Of a stretch of DNA of 64,000 nt, positions 34,682-46,227 are shown in pieces (positions within the stretch are counted from its first letter, which is position 1; every line of letters begins with the position of its first letter). The notes beneath the pieces are model-generated. The model was given only the letters and a program-made list of their open reading frames with translations. It ran no database searches and was not told the DNA's origin. This DNA is from Apiosordaria backusii. Its lineage: Eukaryota; Ascomycota; Sordariomycetes; Sordariales; Lasiosphaeriaceae. The stretch is from positions 310,001 to 374,000 of the forward strand of contig JAUKTV010000018.1 of the NCBI GenBank assembly GCA_030549205.1, given 5' to 3'. The position numbers and the translations under genes are program-made.

Positions 34682-35564
34682 ATGCCCTTTCCGTACAAGA
34701 CCGTGCTCATCACGGGTGCAACATCAGGCATTGGCCTTGCACTTGCTGAGCGAATGATAGGCGCTGGCGTTTTTGTCATCGCAGTCGGCCGCCGCAAGGA
34801 TCGCCTTGACGCTCTGGTAGACAAATATGGCGCCGACAAGGTTGCGGTCGAGCCGTTTGATGTCTCCGATCTCGAAGCCATGCCCGAGTGGGTACAACGG
34901 TGAGATACCGCAACACACGTTTTGTTACCCCTTCTCTCTAATCAGATGAATACCTGACAGGATAACAACCACCTACCCCCGCCTCGACTGCATTGTTCTC
35001 AACGCCGGCTTCCAACGGTCCCTCGATTTCACCACGCCCTCCAGCATCTCCCTCTCATCTGTCTCAGCAGAAGTCACAACCAATTACCTCTCCCCAGTGC
35101 ACATGCTCTCCCTCTTCCTCCCCCACTTGATCTCCCTTGCGCCGTCCCCTACCTCCATCATCCTCGTCTCCTCCGGCCTGTCCGTTCTCCCCTTACCTCG
35201 CTGTGCGAATTACTCCGCCACCAAAGCCGCAGTCCACAGTCTAGCTTGGTCTCTGCGGTGTCAGCTTTCCGGTCCGGAATCCCCTCACACCCACCACATC
35301 AAAGTGATCGAGATCATGCCACCCGCCGTGCAGACTGAGTTGCACCCCCAGCAGAAAGACCTGGTGGAGACGGGGCAGGATAAGCCTGGGATCGAGCTGG
35401 AGAGGTATATCGAGGAGACGTGGGCTGATTTGGTCGGGGAGGAGGAAAAGGAGGAGATTGTGCATAGCGTTTTGAGGGAGAGGTTGGAGGCGGTGGAGGG
35501 GCCGAGGAAGACGGCGTGGGAGGGGTTTGTGAGAGCTATGAGGGGGGCTGGGTTGAGGTTTTAG
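34682..35564 (+). CDS. short-chain dehydrogenase/reductase
   Basis: Two exons, 34682-34899 and 34961-35564, give 273 residues. The 61-nt intron is GTGAGA..CTGACAG; the junction reads EWVQR-ITTTYPRLD. The classical SDR motifs are in order: TGATSGIG (residues 11-18, cofactor), VLNAG (about 85-89), SSGLS (Ser at about 143-144) and YSATK (Tyr157, Lys161). An early basic pair GRRKDR after the second strand suggests NADP(H). It resembles DltE-like oxidoreductases. The substrate is unknown. Third positions are strongly C-biased. Confidence 0.92.
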
Positions 35565-36885
35565 GTCCAGATGAAGTGGAGTTGTTGCTCTTGTTGTTGT
35601 TATTGCCACGCTGGAGAAACCGACATATGCAGATGGTGTACTACTCAGTGCTCCAGTTCGTAATCAGAATATTCGTAGCTTGCTGAACTCGGGTAGTCCC
35701 ATTTTCCAGGTTGTCCGTCTAGGTCGTCGTTTGCCAATGAGTCCTTCTCCATCACTGAGATCTCCAACCGGACGTGCTTCGAGATCCCCAGATGCCGGTT
35801 CTGTCTGACCCAGCCAATAGTCTACAGCATGATTCAGTCTGTTCTGCGAGATCGGTGTCATTGATTGGTGTGCCTTTCAGTTCTAGGGTCGTTGATGCGA
35901 AAGCTCATTGGCTTCGCTGTCACCTGCACCACCAAATTGTCTCCCAACGGCGCCGTATGGGGATACTCAGAGTCTGAATCGGTGTATAGCTACTTCCGAG
36001 TCCTTGTTCAAGTACTTGAGAAGCTGTTCCGGCCCTGGAGTAGTATCCCCTGCGCTATGTGCCAAGTCAGACCCTGTACCCTGGTTAAGGTAACAAAGAA
36101 GCTGATCTGGTTTTGGGGGGGTTTCTCCAACGTGCCAGATGCCGAAGCAGGGGAATGGCGGACTGGAGTAAACAATTAACAGGTAGAAAGTGGCATGGGA
36201 CTTTATTCCGGATGTAACCAACAACTGTGTGACACAAAGTGTTCCATTCACCATCAGAACTCTTTTGCCTTTCAGGATTATGACGCCGAAACGCTCTATC
36301 GTTGAAAAGAAGGGCAATGTTAGCCTGTCGTCCCCGTCGATGGGCCGAGGTTTGTCGCGGGACCATTGTTGTCGATGGTCTTGATGTGGCCTATACGCAC
36401 TATTTCTCTCCAAGCATAACAAGGGCAAGGGTGAGCTGTCTTGGGCGTGGACAGAAATTAGAGTAGTCGATACAGCAGCTGAACTGGTTAACGTAGTCGG
36501 ATCGGGCCTAGCAATGATTATACTGTGCCTGCCCAAGTTTTGTTTTGCCATTTCCCTCTTAGTCGTCTCGTGTTTCGAATAAACTCTTGCCATGTTTGCA
36601 GGGATGCAGTTCTGAGTGTCTCGTAAACGGGGCGTCCGATTGCAGTGCCAGCCAGGGGCAAGACCATTGGGTCGTTTGGTTCGCTCATCCACGCGCAATT
36701 GAGCTTGATGGCATACAATACTGGTATTTCCAAACCTAAATGTCGCTGTTGATATTTCGAATAGTTGTCCTCGAACTCTTGGAAGAGTTCAACGTGAAGG
36801 CTTACGCCAGCGTTCGTGATCCCGAAATTCCTTGGGCTCCTGTCAAATTGACGGACGACGAGCCTATTAGATGCAGAGAAGCCAT
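35565..36885. other. no clear gene; possible 3' remnant of the HET locus
   Basis: A minus-strand frame of 243 codons (35967-36698) and another at 36518-36733 are open but not recognised. They lie directly downstream of the broken HET gene in the same orientation and might be its decayed C-terminal region. Nothing here reads as a known domain. Confidence 0.4.
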
Positions 36886-37612
36886 CTACCTTATCGACTC
36901 AGCAAACAGCCCCTGCCGGACCAGCCACGCGGGATGGTGTCCGCGCGCTTCATCTTTAGCTACTAGCTGTGGATCGACGTAGAGTGGCGTAGATTCGTTG
37001 GTGGTCCAAAGCAGCACCGTTTCATCGTTGTAAAGACAAATCAGCTCATGCTGGAGGCGAACGAAGGCATTTTTTCCCTCGCCATAGAGAAGAGGCATAG
37101 GGACGCCCAAGAGACCCATCAAACTGTAGACTCTGTCTTCCAACTATGGAGCAAGACCTGAAATTATGGATATCATGCTGTTGGATGTTCGTTGCATGCG
37201 TGACAACCGATGTGCATGTTTCTCTTGAACCGATGATGTTCCAAGACGAGTCGACCAATGCCAAAAATGGTGGGGCGAGCAATTCCTGAAGGGTCCATCC
37301 TCTGGTAAACCAGCGACTTTTCCCCATATCAGAGTTCCAAGGCCGAGACTTGCCATCCTTACAATATCGCGGAGGGACGTCCGCCAAAAATGCGTCGCAG
37401 ATCTCGGCTTCTTCGTACCAGCGGAACATGGAGTTGATGGCTTCACCGAGTTTATAGCATGTGTCAATCCACACATCATCCCATCCCTCGGATTTTGCGG
37501 CTTTGCAGCAGTTTTCCACCTTTTGCCAGCCCTTGAGAGACGTCAGGGCGGGACTGGACATGTCGTTGAATGTGACTTCCTGCTCACCCCATAAGATGAC
37601 CCTAGATAACTC
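36886..37612 (-). pseudogene. broken HET-domain (heterokaryon incompatibility) gene
   Basis: On the minus strand the first part keeps strong HET pieces: GEQEVTFNDM, then GWDDVWIDTCYKLGEAINSM, FLADVPPRY and SRWFTRGWTLQELLAP. The segment before GEQEV, normally YAILSHTWG, is corrupted and there is no start codon with a proper N-terminus. After THATNIQQHDI the roughly 40 residues that normally lead to TTRVEDRAYSL are missing. The later block EDRVYSLMGLLGVPMPLLYG, ending in GEGKNAFVRLQHE, is in another frame and is preceded by an in-frame TAG (37144-37146). I see at least one deletion and one frame change with a stop. Intact relatives trigger incompatibility cell death. Confidence 0.8.
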
Positions 37613-38530
37613 GAGACTTCACCTCAGTGCGGGGAGCAACACTGCCACTTCCATCTCAAGCCACTCACCAGCCATGTCACTACAGAGGCTGAGAGCTGGG
37701 TGCAAGTTCGCGGATGGGTTGGGGGTTATGTGTGAGCCGCCATGTGAGCCGCCACATGCACCGACCAATGGCAGTCTGGCTTTGATGGAATTCCAAACAA
37801 CACAGATTTCTCATCTTGACTTTCCTCCAGTACATAATTTCATTGCATCTGTGCAGCGAGTGTATCTCCTGTTTGATCAGCTGTTTCTGTTCCTCTCCTG
37901 ACATTCCCCCTCTCTGTGTCGCGGCCCCTGTCCTTATTCACCATCGCTTGTCAGGTTCTTTCCCGATGACAGGGAACGGCGAATTCCTTCTCTCCACAAA
38001 GCTTATCATCCTGGGACCTTCAAAGTCGTGTCTTGGCTCTATCTTCGCTGGCGAGAATTGTGAGCAGGGGATGTTTTGGTGTGAATTCTGAGCCGCTATA
38101 CATCAGGTATGCAATTTTCTTATTGGCAGGTAGATACGAGCTCAAGCGCAAACGGAAGCGCGCGCGGGTAACAGTAGGCCTCTACTTGGCTCTCATTTCC
38201 CTGAAATAAGTCGGGCCTCGTTAGCCACCACCCTTTCAACCATTCCAGCTTCGCAACCAGAAACCCCAAAGGCCCAAACTGCCCCTGGGACGTGTACCGC
38301 CAAGGCACTAGACGTTCATGATGGAGTGAAGCACTGGCGCCATGGATCGATTCCCGAAATTAGCATCCGCCCTCCTCTCCGTGGCACCCAGTGTAAAATC
38401 CACGATGTGACCTGAAACACAACAGGGCTGCTACCTTACCTTGGCTTAAAGACAGCTGCATAACCTCTCACCGTGCTGACGACTTTTCGTTTTTGGTTTT
38501 TCCAGACACCCAGTCGACGAACCGAACAAA
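37613..38530. other. intergenic, no gene seen
   Basis: About 920 bp. It could include lost 5' sequence of the HET pseudogene and the promoter of the Kelch gene. No domain is recognised. Confidence 0.5.
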
Positions 38531-40496
38531 ATGCCACCACAAAGTGTGGCCGGTGCCCTCCTTGCATCATTGCTGGCGACTTCTTTCATCGCAGGAACAG
38601 CAGACGCAGCCCTCCTCGACGCCCCCTCCCCCAAAAACTACATCAGACGCACACTCGCCCGCGCCACGGTCCTCAACAACCATGTTTACATCGAAGGCGG
38701 TCAAGTCACCCAACTCGAAGATGGCCTTCGCTCTATTCGCGGTCGGGTGGCGAACCAAGTCAATTCCACCCTTTCAATACCCCTAGACCAATCCTGGAAG
38801 TCAGAGTCGGTCACCATACGAGCGATTCCGAAACCCTTTCCAGAGGAAATGGCACGAAATAGATGGAACTTGTGGACTGACACGAAGGAGGGAGTGTTCT
38901 ATGCTTGGGGTGGCTACTGGCCATTTGGTCTTGGGATGGTGACTGACGAGGTGTACAAATTTACGGCCGACAACCAAGGAGGGGGCGAATGGAGCGTGGA
39001 AACTCTCGCTAATGGGGAAGGATTGGATGCCCTCAGCCCTGGTGAAGCAGGTGCTGTCACCAGCACCGGCAAGCTGGGAATTGTCATCGGCGGACAAGCT
39101 ACTCCTTGGACACAGTTGGGGAGGGACAATACTCGCCAGTTGTCCGGTATGGTGACGTTTGACTTTGAGAGCAAAGGCTTGCTGAATGGGACTCGAAACT
39201 TCAGCCCGTTTGGGAATACACCAGTGGTAGGAGCGTCGGCAGAGTTCATCTCTGGGGTAGGGGAGAATGGAATTGTTCTGGTCATGGGAGGGCACGTGGG
39301 GAGGACTGACGAGGAGATAAAGATTGGTGACATGGACTTTTTCGATATGAGGAACATAACGTTTTTCGACCCTGTGACCAAAGAAGCGTGGTCACAGATA
39401 ACGACAGGAGATATTCCTGTCTCGCCGAGAATGGGCTTTTGCACAGCTGCCTTCAGTACCAAGGAAGGGGGCCACGAGATGTAAGTTTCGTCACTCAGCA
39501 GACAAGACCGATAGGCTGACAAACCAGCTTTGTTTTTGGCGGACATAGCGAAAGAGACAAGTTGGTATATGATGACGCTTACGTTCTCAGCTTGCCCGGA
39601 TTTGTCTGGACAAAGCTCCCAACTCCACCAGGTGGTCGAAGAGCCTATCAAACCTGTGTTGCGGTGGGCAACAGACAAGTCTTGAGCATAGGCGGCCGCG
39701 GTAAGGAGGACGAGATAGAAATACGTGATGAGATTCCTCAGGGCCTCCTACTCTTTGATATGACAGCCATGGAATGGAAGCTGGAGTATGATGCAAAGGC
39801 GGCTGCTTACGAGTCGGCGAGTACCATCAAAGAGTGGTACAAAAGGCGGTACGTAATTATTCCCTCCATGCATCATGCCCCAAAACCAGTTATTAACTGA
39901 AGGTCAGAACCTCTTCCGATGTTCGATGGTCTTCGGAAGCAGTCGAGACACTCTTTGAAACGTCGGCAAAAGCCTTATTTACGAGCACAGACTCTGAGTC
40001 AAGTTCAGAAACTGACACCGGGTTTCTTTCAGCAACAACGACATCGTTTCCCAACATGCCAGGGGATACCACAATGGGTACAGGGGCGATAGCTGGGATC
40101 ATAGTTGCAGCAGTCGTATGCGTGGGCGCTATCATAGGAGCCTGGTTCTTCTTGCGTCGGCGCCAAGCTCAGAAGAAACTGGGCAACAACCTTGAATCGG
40201 ACGGAGATGAAAATGCCCAACTGAACGTTATGGGTGAATTGGCAGGCGACAGAGCTGGTATTCGCAAAGAATTGCCTTCCGAGTCGCATGTGAGAGAGCT
40301 GCCGGCTGATGCACAGGCTGGTGAGCTAGCTGTCAAACGAAATGACACAAAACCGCCTGCTGCGCATTACCAAGAGGTTGACGGGGGGCATGATTATGCG
40401 GAGCTGCCTACGTACTCTCGTCACCCTAGAGAACAAGGGCTGTCGCAGAATAATACTCCTCCGGCCGAGTTGGATGCAGGCTTCACCGGAAGCTGA
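38531..40496 (+). CDS. Kelch-type beta-propeller membrane protein
   Basis: Three exons, 38531-39480, 39528-39848 and 39908-40496, give 619 residues. The introns are 47 nt (GTAAGT..ACCAG) and 59 nt (GTACGT..GTCAG); the junctions read GHE-IFVFGGHSE and KRR-TSSDVRWSS. The signal peptide ends near residue 27. The ectodomain has Kelch blades (NNHVYIEGG, VFYAWGGYW, GIVIGGQATP, GIVLVMGGHVGR, IFVFGGHSE, QVLSIGGRGK). A Ser/Thr-rich stalk leads to one membrane helix at about residues 483-505 (GAIAGIIVAAVVCVGAIIGA) and an RRR stop-transfer. The tail of about 110 residues contains KELPSESHVRELP, close to the tail end of the lectin-like protein at 21.1-22.7 kb. It is probably a plasma-membrane or cell-wall sensor-like protein; ligand unknown. 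Confidence 0.9.
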
Positions 40497-40820
40497 GAAA
40501 GGCCACAGATCATGTCAGAAATGAGCTCAGACCTAGAATATAAAATATCTGCAGATGGCACTGGTATTGTCTCGGAACACGATCCCAACCTTTTTCAGGG
40601 GAACTCAAGGGTCGACTTTACCAGTCTTCGAAGCGCACATTATCACGGACAAGCATAACCTAAGACAAGCTGCACTGATCTCGGTATTAAGCCGCTAACG
40701 ACCACTTATTCTGTTGAAATGCGACAAACTAGGATGTCCAAACTTTCAGAAATATTCCCTCGCCATCTCATTGTTCAGTCTAGACACGTATCACATCAAA
40801 TCACATCTGCCTACATGACA
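40497..40820. other. convergent 3' spacer
   Basis: 324 bp between two convergent stops. It should contain both terminators. Nothing else is seen. Confidence 0.5.
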
Positions 40821-41980
40821 TCACCCGGAATCCTCTGAAGCCCTATTGTAATCGTCAGCACGGTCATTTCTCGCCTCGAAGTAGCGACTCATTCGGGGGA
40901 GAAACTCACATCCATCCACATTCTCAGGGATATTCTGCGGCTGAGTGCACCTCATCGCCTCCTCCGACGACTGGATCTTGAGCTCCTTGCACACGGCGTT
41001 GGCGCAACGGGCATCAAGCGCGCGCTGCAGAGAGTCTCCCTTCCAGCCAAAGACGTAGTCACCGTGTTGGGAGTATCCAAGCCTGTTTGACAACTCTCAC
41101 GTCAGTCATCGTTGCCCCAGCAACAAAATAGGGGGGTTTAAGGGGTGAGAACACGAAGAAATGCCTACCCATCGCCGGTACTCCACACAAACGGCTGCGA
41201 ACCATCCTCTGGCCAGAGGCTCTTGTCGTTGAAGGCCTGTGTATCCCACATGACTTCGTACATCAACTGCGGCAACCTAACTGGGTGCGAACTAGGGCAG
41301 GGGCCGGTGCTCTCAAAAGATCCAGTCTGGGGGTACGCAACGTGGCTTTTGTGGTCGGGGGTGTCGATGTTCTTACCATCCCAGCAGGTAGGGAAGGTGA
41401 TGGTTGTCCTGATGCCTCCCTCGCAAAACTTGTTGGGCAGGTTGGTCGTGTCGCTTCCAGTGCAGGGGGCTCCGCCACGGTCATAACCAGCACCGAGGCA
41501 GCGGTGGCAAAGCTGCTTTTGCATGCCCCTGTTTTGGCGGAGGCCGGCGTCACCGACAAGCATGCGGAAGCCGGGCTTGAAGGCGGTAACTTTGGTCTTG
41601 CCGTCATAAGGGGGGATGTAGTAAACGGTCACGCCGCCGTCTGTGCGGAGGCCGACGTTGGGGAACTGCCTTACCCGCTTGTAGGTGCCGTTGCGGGCCT
41701 TGAAGTAGAGGACGGCGGTCCAGTAGTTGCTGAAGTCCTCGCTGAAGGTGCAGGAGGTGCAGGTGGAGTTCTTGACGAGGTCGAAGCCTGTGCTGGGGTC
41801 CATGTGGGCGTTGAATGAGTTGCCGCCGACGATCTGGTGGACGTGGGGGGATTGTTCGAGGCCTGGGTTGACGAGGGGGTCGAGGCGGGAGACGACGAGC
41901 TGAGAGCAGCCGAAGCGGATCATTTGTTGGGCTTGGGCTGCTCCATGGAGGAGTGCCGCTGTTAGGATGGTCGACTTCAT
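40821..41980 (-). CDS. secreted DUF1996 protein
   Basis: Two exons on the minus strand, 41980-41169 and 41082-40821, give 357 residues. The 86-nt intron is GTAGGC..AAACAG; the junction reads WSTGDG-LGYSQHGDY. The signal peptide is MKSTILTAALLHGAAQA. The DUF1996 pattern is complete: QSPHVHQIVGGNSFN, NVGLRTDGGVTVYY, KPGFRMLVGD, then CEGGIRTTITFPTCWDGKN, HKSHVAYP, and SQHGDYVFGWKGDSLQRALD with two later cysteine pairs. Members are secreted or wall-associated fungal proteins of unknown biochemistry. The conserved histidines suggest metal binding (inference). The length is normal for the minimal, WSC-lacking form. Confidence 0.92.
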
Positions 41981-42753
41981 GGTGTCTGTCCTTTTCTTTT
42001 CTTTGCTTCTGACTTGATGCTTGCAAGACGAAAAGATGGGAGTTGAACCAGCAGGAAAATAAAGTTAAGACTGATGACAACTCAGTCTCGAAAGAAGTCC
42101 TACCTATCTAGACCGGGAAGTTTGAATGCAAGAACCAGACAACAAGGTAACCTCGTCCTAAATACACAGAGTCCCATTTCCTGGTTCGGGGTAAAGGGCA
42201 AAACACATGGCAAAGCCTCCCGTCCACAGCCGCCCCAATGCCGTTCGTTGACACTCATACTTGTTCGGAGTAATCCGAATCGTCATATTTACGATGCAAG
42301 GGTAATCTATGGTTTTTGTTTGGTAGGATCGGCAGATGAAAAGACTTGTAGAATTGCGCCTGTCTGGTGTTGGGGTAAGTCTTGGAGAATGAAAAAGGAG
42401 GCAAGTTTCCCCTCTTTGCTGATCCCGCCTTGGTAATAAGCCAGCCGCAGCTTGTTAATATGGCAGAATAGGGGGTTAAATAACAATGATAATCCACGTA
42501 CTAGATACGATATCGTTCACATGAACTTTACACAGTCCGATATTCCTTGCCACATTCCAGAACAACTGCCATGTGGCTAATCTGCATCTCCGATACGACC
42601 AGCAGCAGTCTCGGCCTATAAGGCACGGGTGCAAAGAGAGATGATTTAAAACAATTGCAAGGCACACTTCTTTTGCATACAGGATTTGATGTCTTGACCT
42701 TCCTCATCGACGATACCCCCACTCACACGCCAGGATATATTGTGTCTTTCGAG
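41981..42753. other. divergent promoter region
   Basis: About 770 bp between two head-to-head genes for secreted proteins. A TATAAG-like element lies near 42617, about 135 bp before the plus-strand start. No gene is supported. Confidence 0.5.
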
Positions 42754-43832
42754 ATGAAGTACCTACCCGTTGTCTTGTCTGTCGTGGCAGGTGTAAAAGC
42801 AGCCAGACAATGCTCGACCGCAACATACACCCACCGAGTGATCGATGCACGGTACGATGGCCCAGATCTCGACAAGCCAGGCAGTGACCTTGCGACCGTT
42901 GCTGTCAGTCTCAGCAGCAGCACGACTCCCCTTTACGAGTGTGTAGCACAATGGCCCGAATCCTGGAAGGGCTTCCACAATGTCACTGAGAAATTGATCT
43001 GGAGTGATTGCATCTGGACTGGCGCTGGTACTGGAGCAGACAAGTCCGTTTCTTTCGCGGTGGACTGGAACAAGAAGGTGGTCTACCTGGCTCATGTGTT
43101 TGCTTGCAGCGATCGTCAGGGGTACGTACACGTCCCTCATTCTTTCAAGTTGATAGAGTCCCGTGATACTAATATCTTCACTCCAAATCCAGAACCGACG
43201 GCCTAGCAACTGGAACCCTTCCTCTTTCCGAGCTCGACTGTGATTACACCGAAGAAGGAAGCGCCTACTGCGCACCCAAGGCAACGTCCTCCGGTGCCCG
43301 ACCAGATCTCAGAATCAGCACCCAACTTGCACCTGCTGCTCCCAATGCCAACACCGCATCATGCTCCGATCTGTCCAAGCAATACCAGTCATGGACGCTG
43401 GAGAAGTGGCACAGGCAATTTGTCCTCACACCAGGGACTTTCGAGCCGAAGGCTGGAACCGATACCGGGCCAAGTTTCACACTCAAGAGCCTGGGTGTGG
43501 GTGGGGTGGTGTTTACTTGTGCTACCACGTCTTCCTCAGCCAGTCCCTTTCAAGGAGAGTGCAAGTCGGATGTGACCAAGGCGGCCGCGGCATTCACGTT
43601 TGATCCCAAGCTGAACATTTTGACTGTGAAACAGAAGTGGGATTGTGGAGATTCGTAAGTTTTCCTTGAGACGAAAGGACATTGGCGATACTCGGCTAAC
43701 CTGATTGATCACAGTTCTGCGCTAGAAACCGTGGGTGTTGGCTATATGCAGGGGACCTGTGACCGGGGTTTCAACAGCGATGTGTTCACTTGCTCTTCTG
43801 AGCCTGTCTTGATTGGAACCGAAGCTTTATAA
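42754..43832 (+). CDS. secreted protein of unknown function
   Basis: Three exons, 42754-43121, 43193-43654 and 43715-43832, give 315 residues. The introns are 71 nt (GTACGT..ATCCAG) and 60 nt (GTAAGT..CACAG); the junctions read SDRQG-TDGLATG and CGDS-SALETVG. The signal peptide is about MKYLPVVLSVVAGVKA. The mature protein has about ten cysteines spread along it (QCSTA, YECVAQW, DCIW, ACSD, DCDYT, CGDS, GTCDRG, FTCSS), suggesting a disulfide-stabilised extracellular fold. I do not recognise the family. The frame is open upstream to 42655, but Met 42754 gives the leader. Confidence 0.8.
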
Positions 43833-44116
43833 AAGAGAGTAGTACCAATGGAAATAGTGCAAGAGAGTGATGGTTGGCATGCAGCACCGAGGGTTGAGAA
43901 ACTGAAGCTAGGTTGTTTTGAGCAATGGAACAAATCCAACACATCCAGCCTAGGGAAAAGAAATAATTCCAGGTTGTTATCAGTCTACCGCAGTTTGTCA
44001 ACATTATTTTGCTCCACACATCCGTGTATCCACATCCGGTACCTGATTACAGGTACTTATCCACCATTCCTCACCATATGCTTCCCGTCAATTGAGATTC
44101 AAAAGGTAGGAGAGAT

Positions 44117-45520
44117 TTATACTAGAAATTCCACTGCATCAAACACCATGCGAGCTGCTCTCTCGACTCCTCCAATCCATCTCTTCAGCGGTCGTTCCTC
44201 GTTGTTTGCTGTGATATCATCCTCGGAAGAAAGCCCAGATAACCTGCTCTTTTTGGGTCGGACACCCTGTGACACACCACACAGCATGTCATGCTCATCA
44301 CAGGCTGAACCAGTTGTGGTTTGAGTCCAACATTGTGTCATGATGTTGGTGTCATCGGTAGGTTGTGACACCACAGTGGTCTGGTTTGAAACAGTTGTCT
44401 CGAAATCCAGAGACGTCCAGTTGATAAAGTCCCAGCTTGAATCAAGTCTGCTATTGTTGCCATTGTCGTATGGCATAGAGACTGACTCTAAGTCGGCCAG
44501 TGCGAGGATATCGTCATTTTCGAGTAAGGGATCGGGATCTTCTTGATGATCTATTGGAAGCTCCAACATTTCGGTGTATGTATGAGTAGACGTGCCACGA
44601 TGCCCAGTCAGATTGACGTGGCATCTGTAGGTGGGGGTAGGCGTTCAGGATAGTGAATGCCCATTCAGGGATCTTACCCCATCTCCAGCGTTCCAAGTGA
44701 CAACAATCCATCTTGTTGAAATCTTTCAAAGGCGAAAGTGGCGATGGATTTCTTGACAGCACAGTCCTGAATGAGATTGGCCAAGGCGGCTGTTGACGCT
44801 GATTCCTGGCAAAGGTTACCTAGGTTCTGATGTCTGTACCACTGGAGTACTCGGATTGCCGCCGGTGCACGGGAACGGAGGGTATCGATGAAAGTTTTCT
44901 GCCATAGTAAGTGTTTCAAGTTGAGCCACCATTCAATGTGATATAAGCACGGGAATTATTTACTCACCAAACCTTTGAGGCGTCCATGATCCCAGTCTTT
45001 TGTCGTCTTTCGAAATTTCTCCACGGATGAGTACACAATCCGCAGAGCACACAGGACTGTGGCGGGATCGTAGTCTTTCTCCATGCCCGTCCCCTTCGGA
45101 TGGAGCGTCTCACTGATGGGATAAAAGAGCCTAAACACAAGATCTTGAACTCGATGCACCAAGGCGTAAATAAGTTCCAGAATGAGATTCTTCGCCATGG
45201 GGGCCCCAATGCCCCTCACAGCAAGTCGGTCGTAATGAATAATGTGCGCATTCCAGTTGAACAGAAGACCAAGGTAGAAAGGCAACAATGACCCTACGCT
45301 GAGAGCCAGTCAGCGCCAACAAAGCAAGGGCTAGGCCGCGCGATGGCTGCCCTGCCCCACAGAAAGAACATGAGGTACTGATAACGAATATACTTATCTA
45401 GTTCTGATAGATTCCTGATCTCCTGTATGGGAGCTAGTCAACAGGAAATTCGTGAACTGGTCCGATGTTGGGATCCCAATATGGCTCATCTTGTAGCTGG
45501 CGAAGTTCCTGCTCGGTCAT
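44117..45520 (-). CDS. unrecognised multi-exon gene, 5' end unresolved
   Basis: At least four exons on the minus strand: 45422-45361, 45298-44968, 44898-44678 and 44624-44117. The introns are 62 nt (weak donor GTGGGG, branch CTGAC, CTCAG), 69 nt (GTGAGT..GGCAG) and 53 nt (GTAAGA..TACAG). The protein reads NLSELDKYIRYQYLM, then LLPFYLGLLFNWNAHIIHYD, KTTKDWDHGRLKGL-KTFIDT, CQESASTAALANLIQD, and an acidic Ser/Thr-rich C-terminus ending VFDAVEFLV. Upstream, MTEQELRQLQDEPYWDP (from 45520) could be part of it through an implausibly short 35-nt intron (GTTCAC..ATACAG), or through another splice. No family is recognised. The clean phases across three introns argue for a real gene. The acidic tail might suggest a regulator, but that is a guess. 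Confidence 0.6.
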
Positions 45521-46227
45521 CTTTTCATTCCGAGGCTTGAAGGGTGCTTGGTTGGCTGGTCTGGCGGACGATACAATTCATCATAGAACTAAGTAAGATG
45601 GCTCGGTCAGTCTTGGAAATGCAAATGATACGATGCTGTGGTTCCTACTGGAATATACCGGGAAAAAGTCGATTCATCGATGTGCTGGTTGACCTCAGCC
45701 CAAGCATACCTTACAAAGACAAGTCAAGGAAAGACTCCATGTCATTGTTAGTCCAATATGACAAGCTTGCATCTCCCTCAATAAGATCCGGGCCGATCTC
45801 CATAGGTATTGTGTTGGCTGGCGTGCCAGGTAAGGTAAGGTACCTAGTGGAGTGTTGCAGAGAAGTTCAACTTAGAAGAAATTGAGGTTTGAGGGGATGA
45901 GAACCAAGCTGGACAGGTAAATTCATAAGGTATAGTCTGACCTTCAAATCAAGCACCCAGGTCCCAAAAAAAGCTAGGTTGACCCCTGGTTCTGGCAAAC
46001 AAAGGTTGATTGGTCGAGAGTGATCATGCCTTGCTCGCTTCGACGACTTTCTTTCGTCTCGAAAGAAGCATAAATTCATTTATGGAGGCTTTGTCCGTCG
46101 GAAATCTCGTTTCCTGCATCTAGAGCATGCGAAGCTCAGTGGGCCAATTGCAAGTCCAACGACAAAGCAACCGTCGATCTGCGGGTTTCCCTGTCGCTGG
46201 TGAAGTTGCTTTACGCCTCTGGCCGCA
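45521..46227. other. intergenic, may hold 5' exons of the unknown gene
   Basis: About 700 bp between divergent genes. Open frames here are short. The minus-strand frame NQAPFKPRNEKM just upstream of 45520 may be coding. No other gene is supported. Confidence 0.45.

Noticed and set aside
45298..45361. Apparent frameshift in the unknown minus-strand gene
   Set aside because: A 62-nt intron with a CTGAC branch point and CTCAG acceptor restores the frame, so no lesion is needed.
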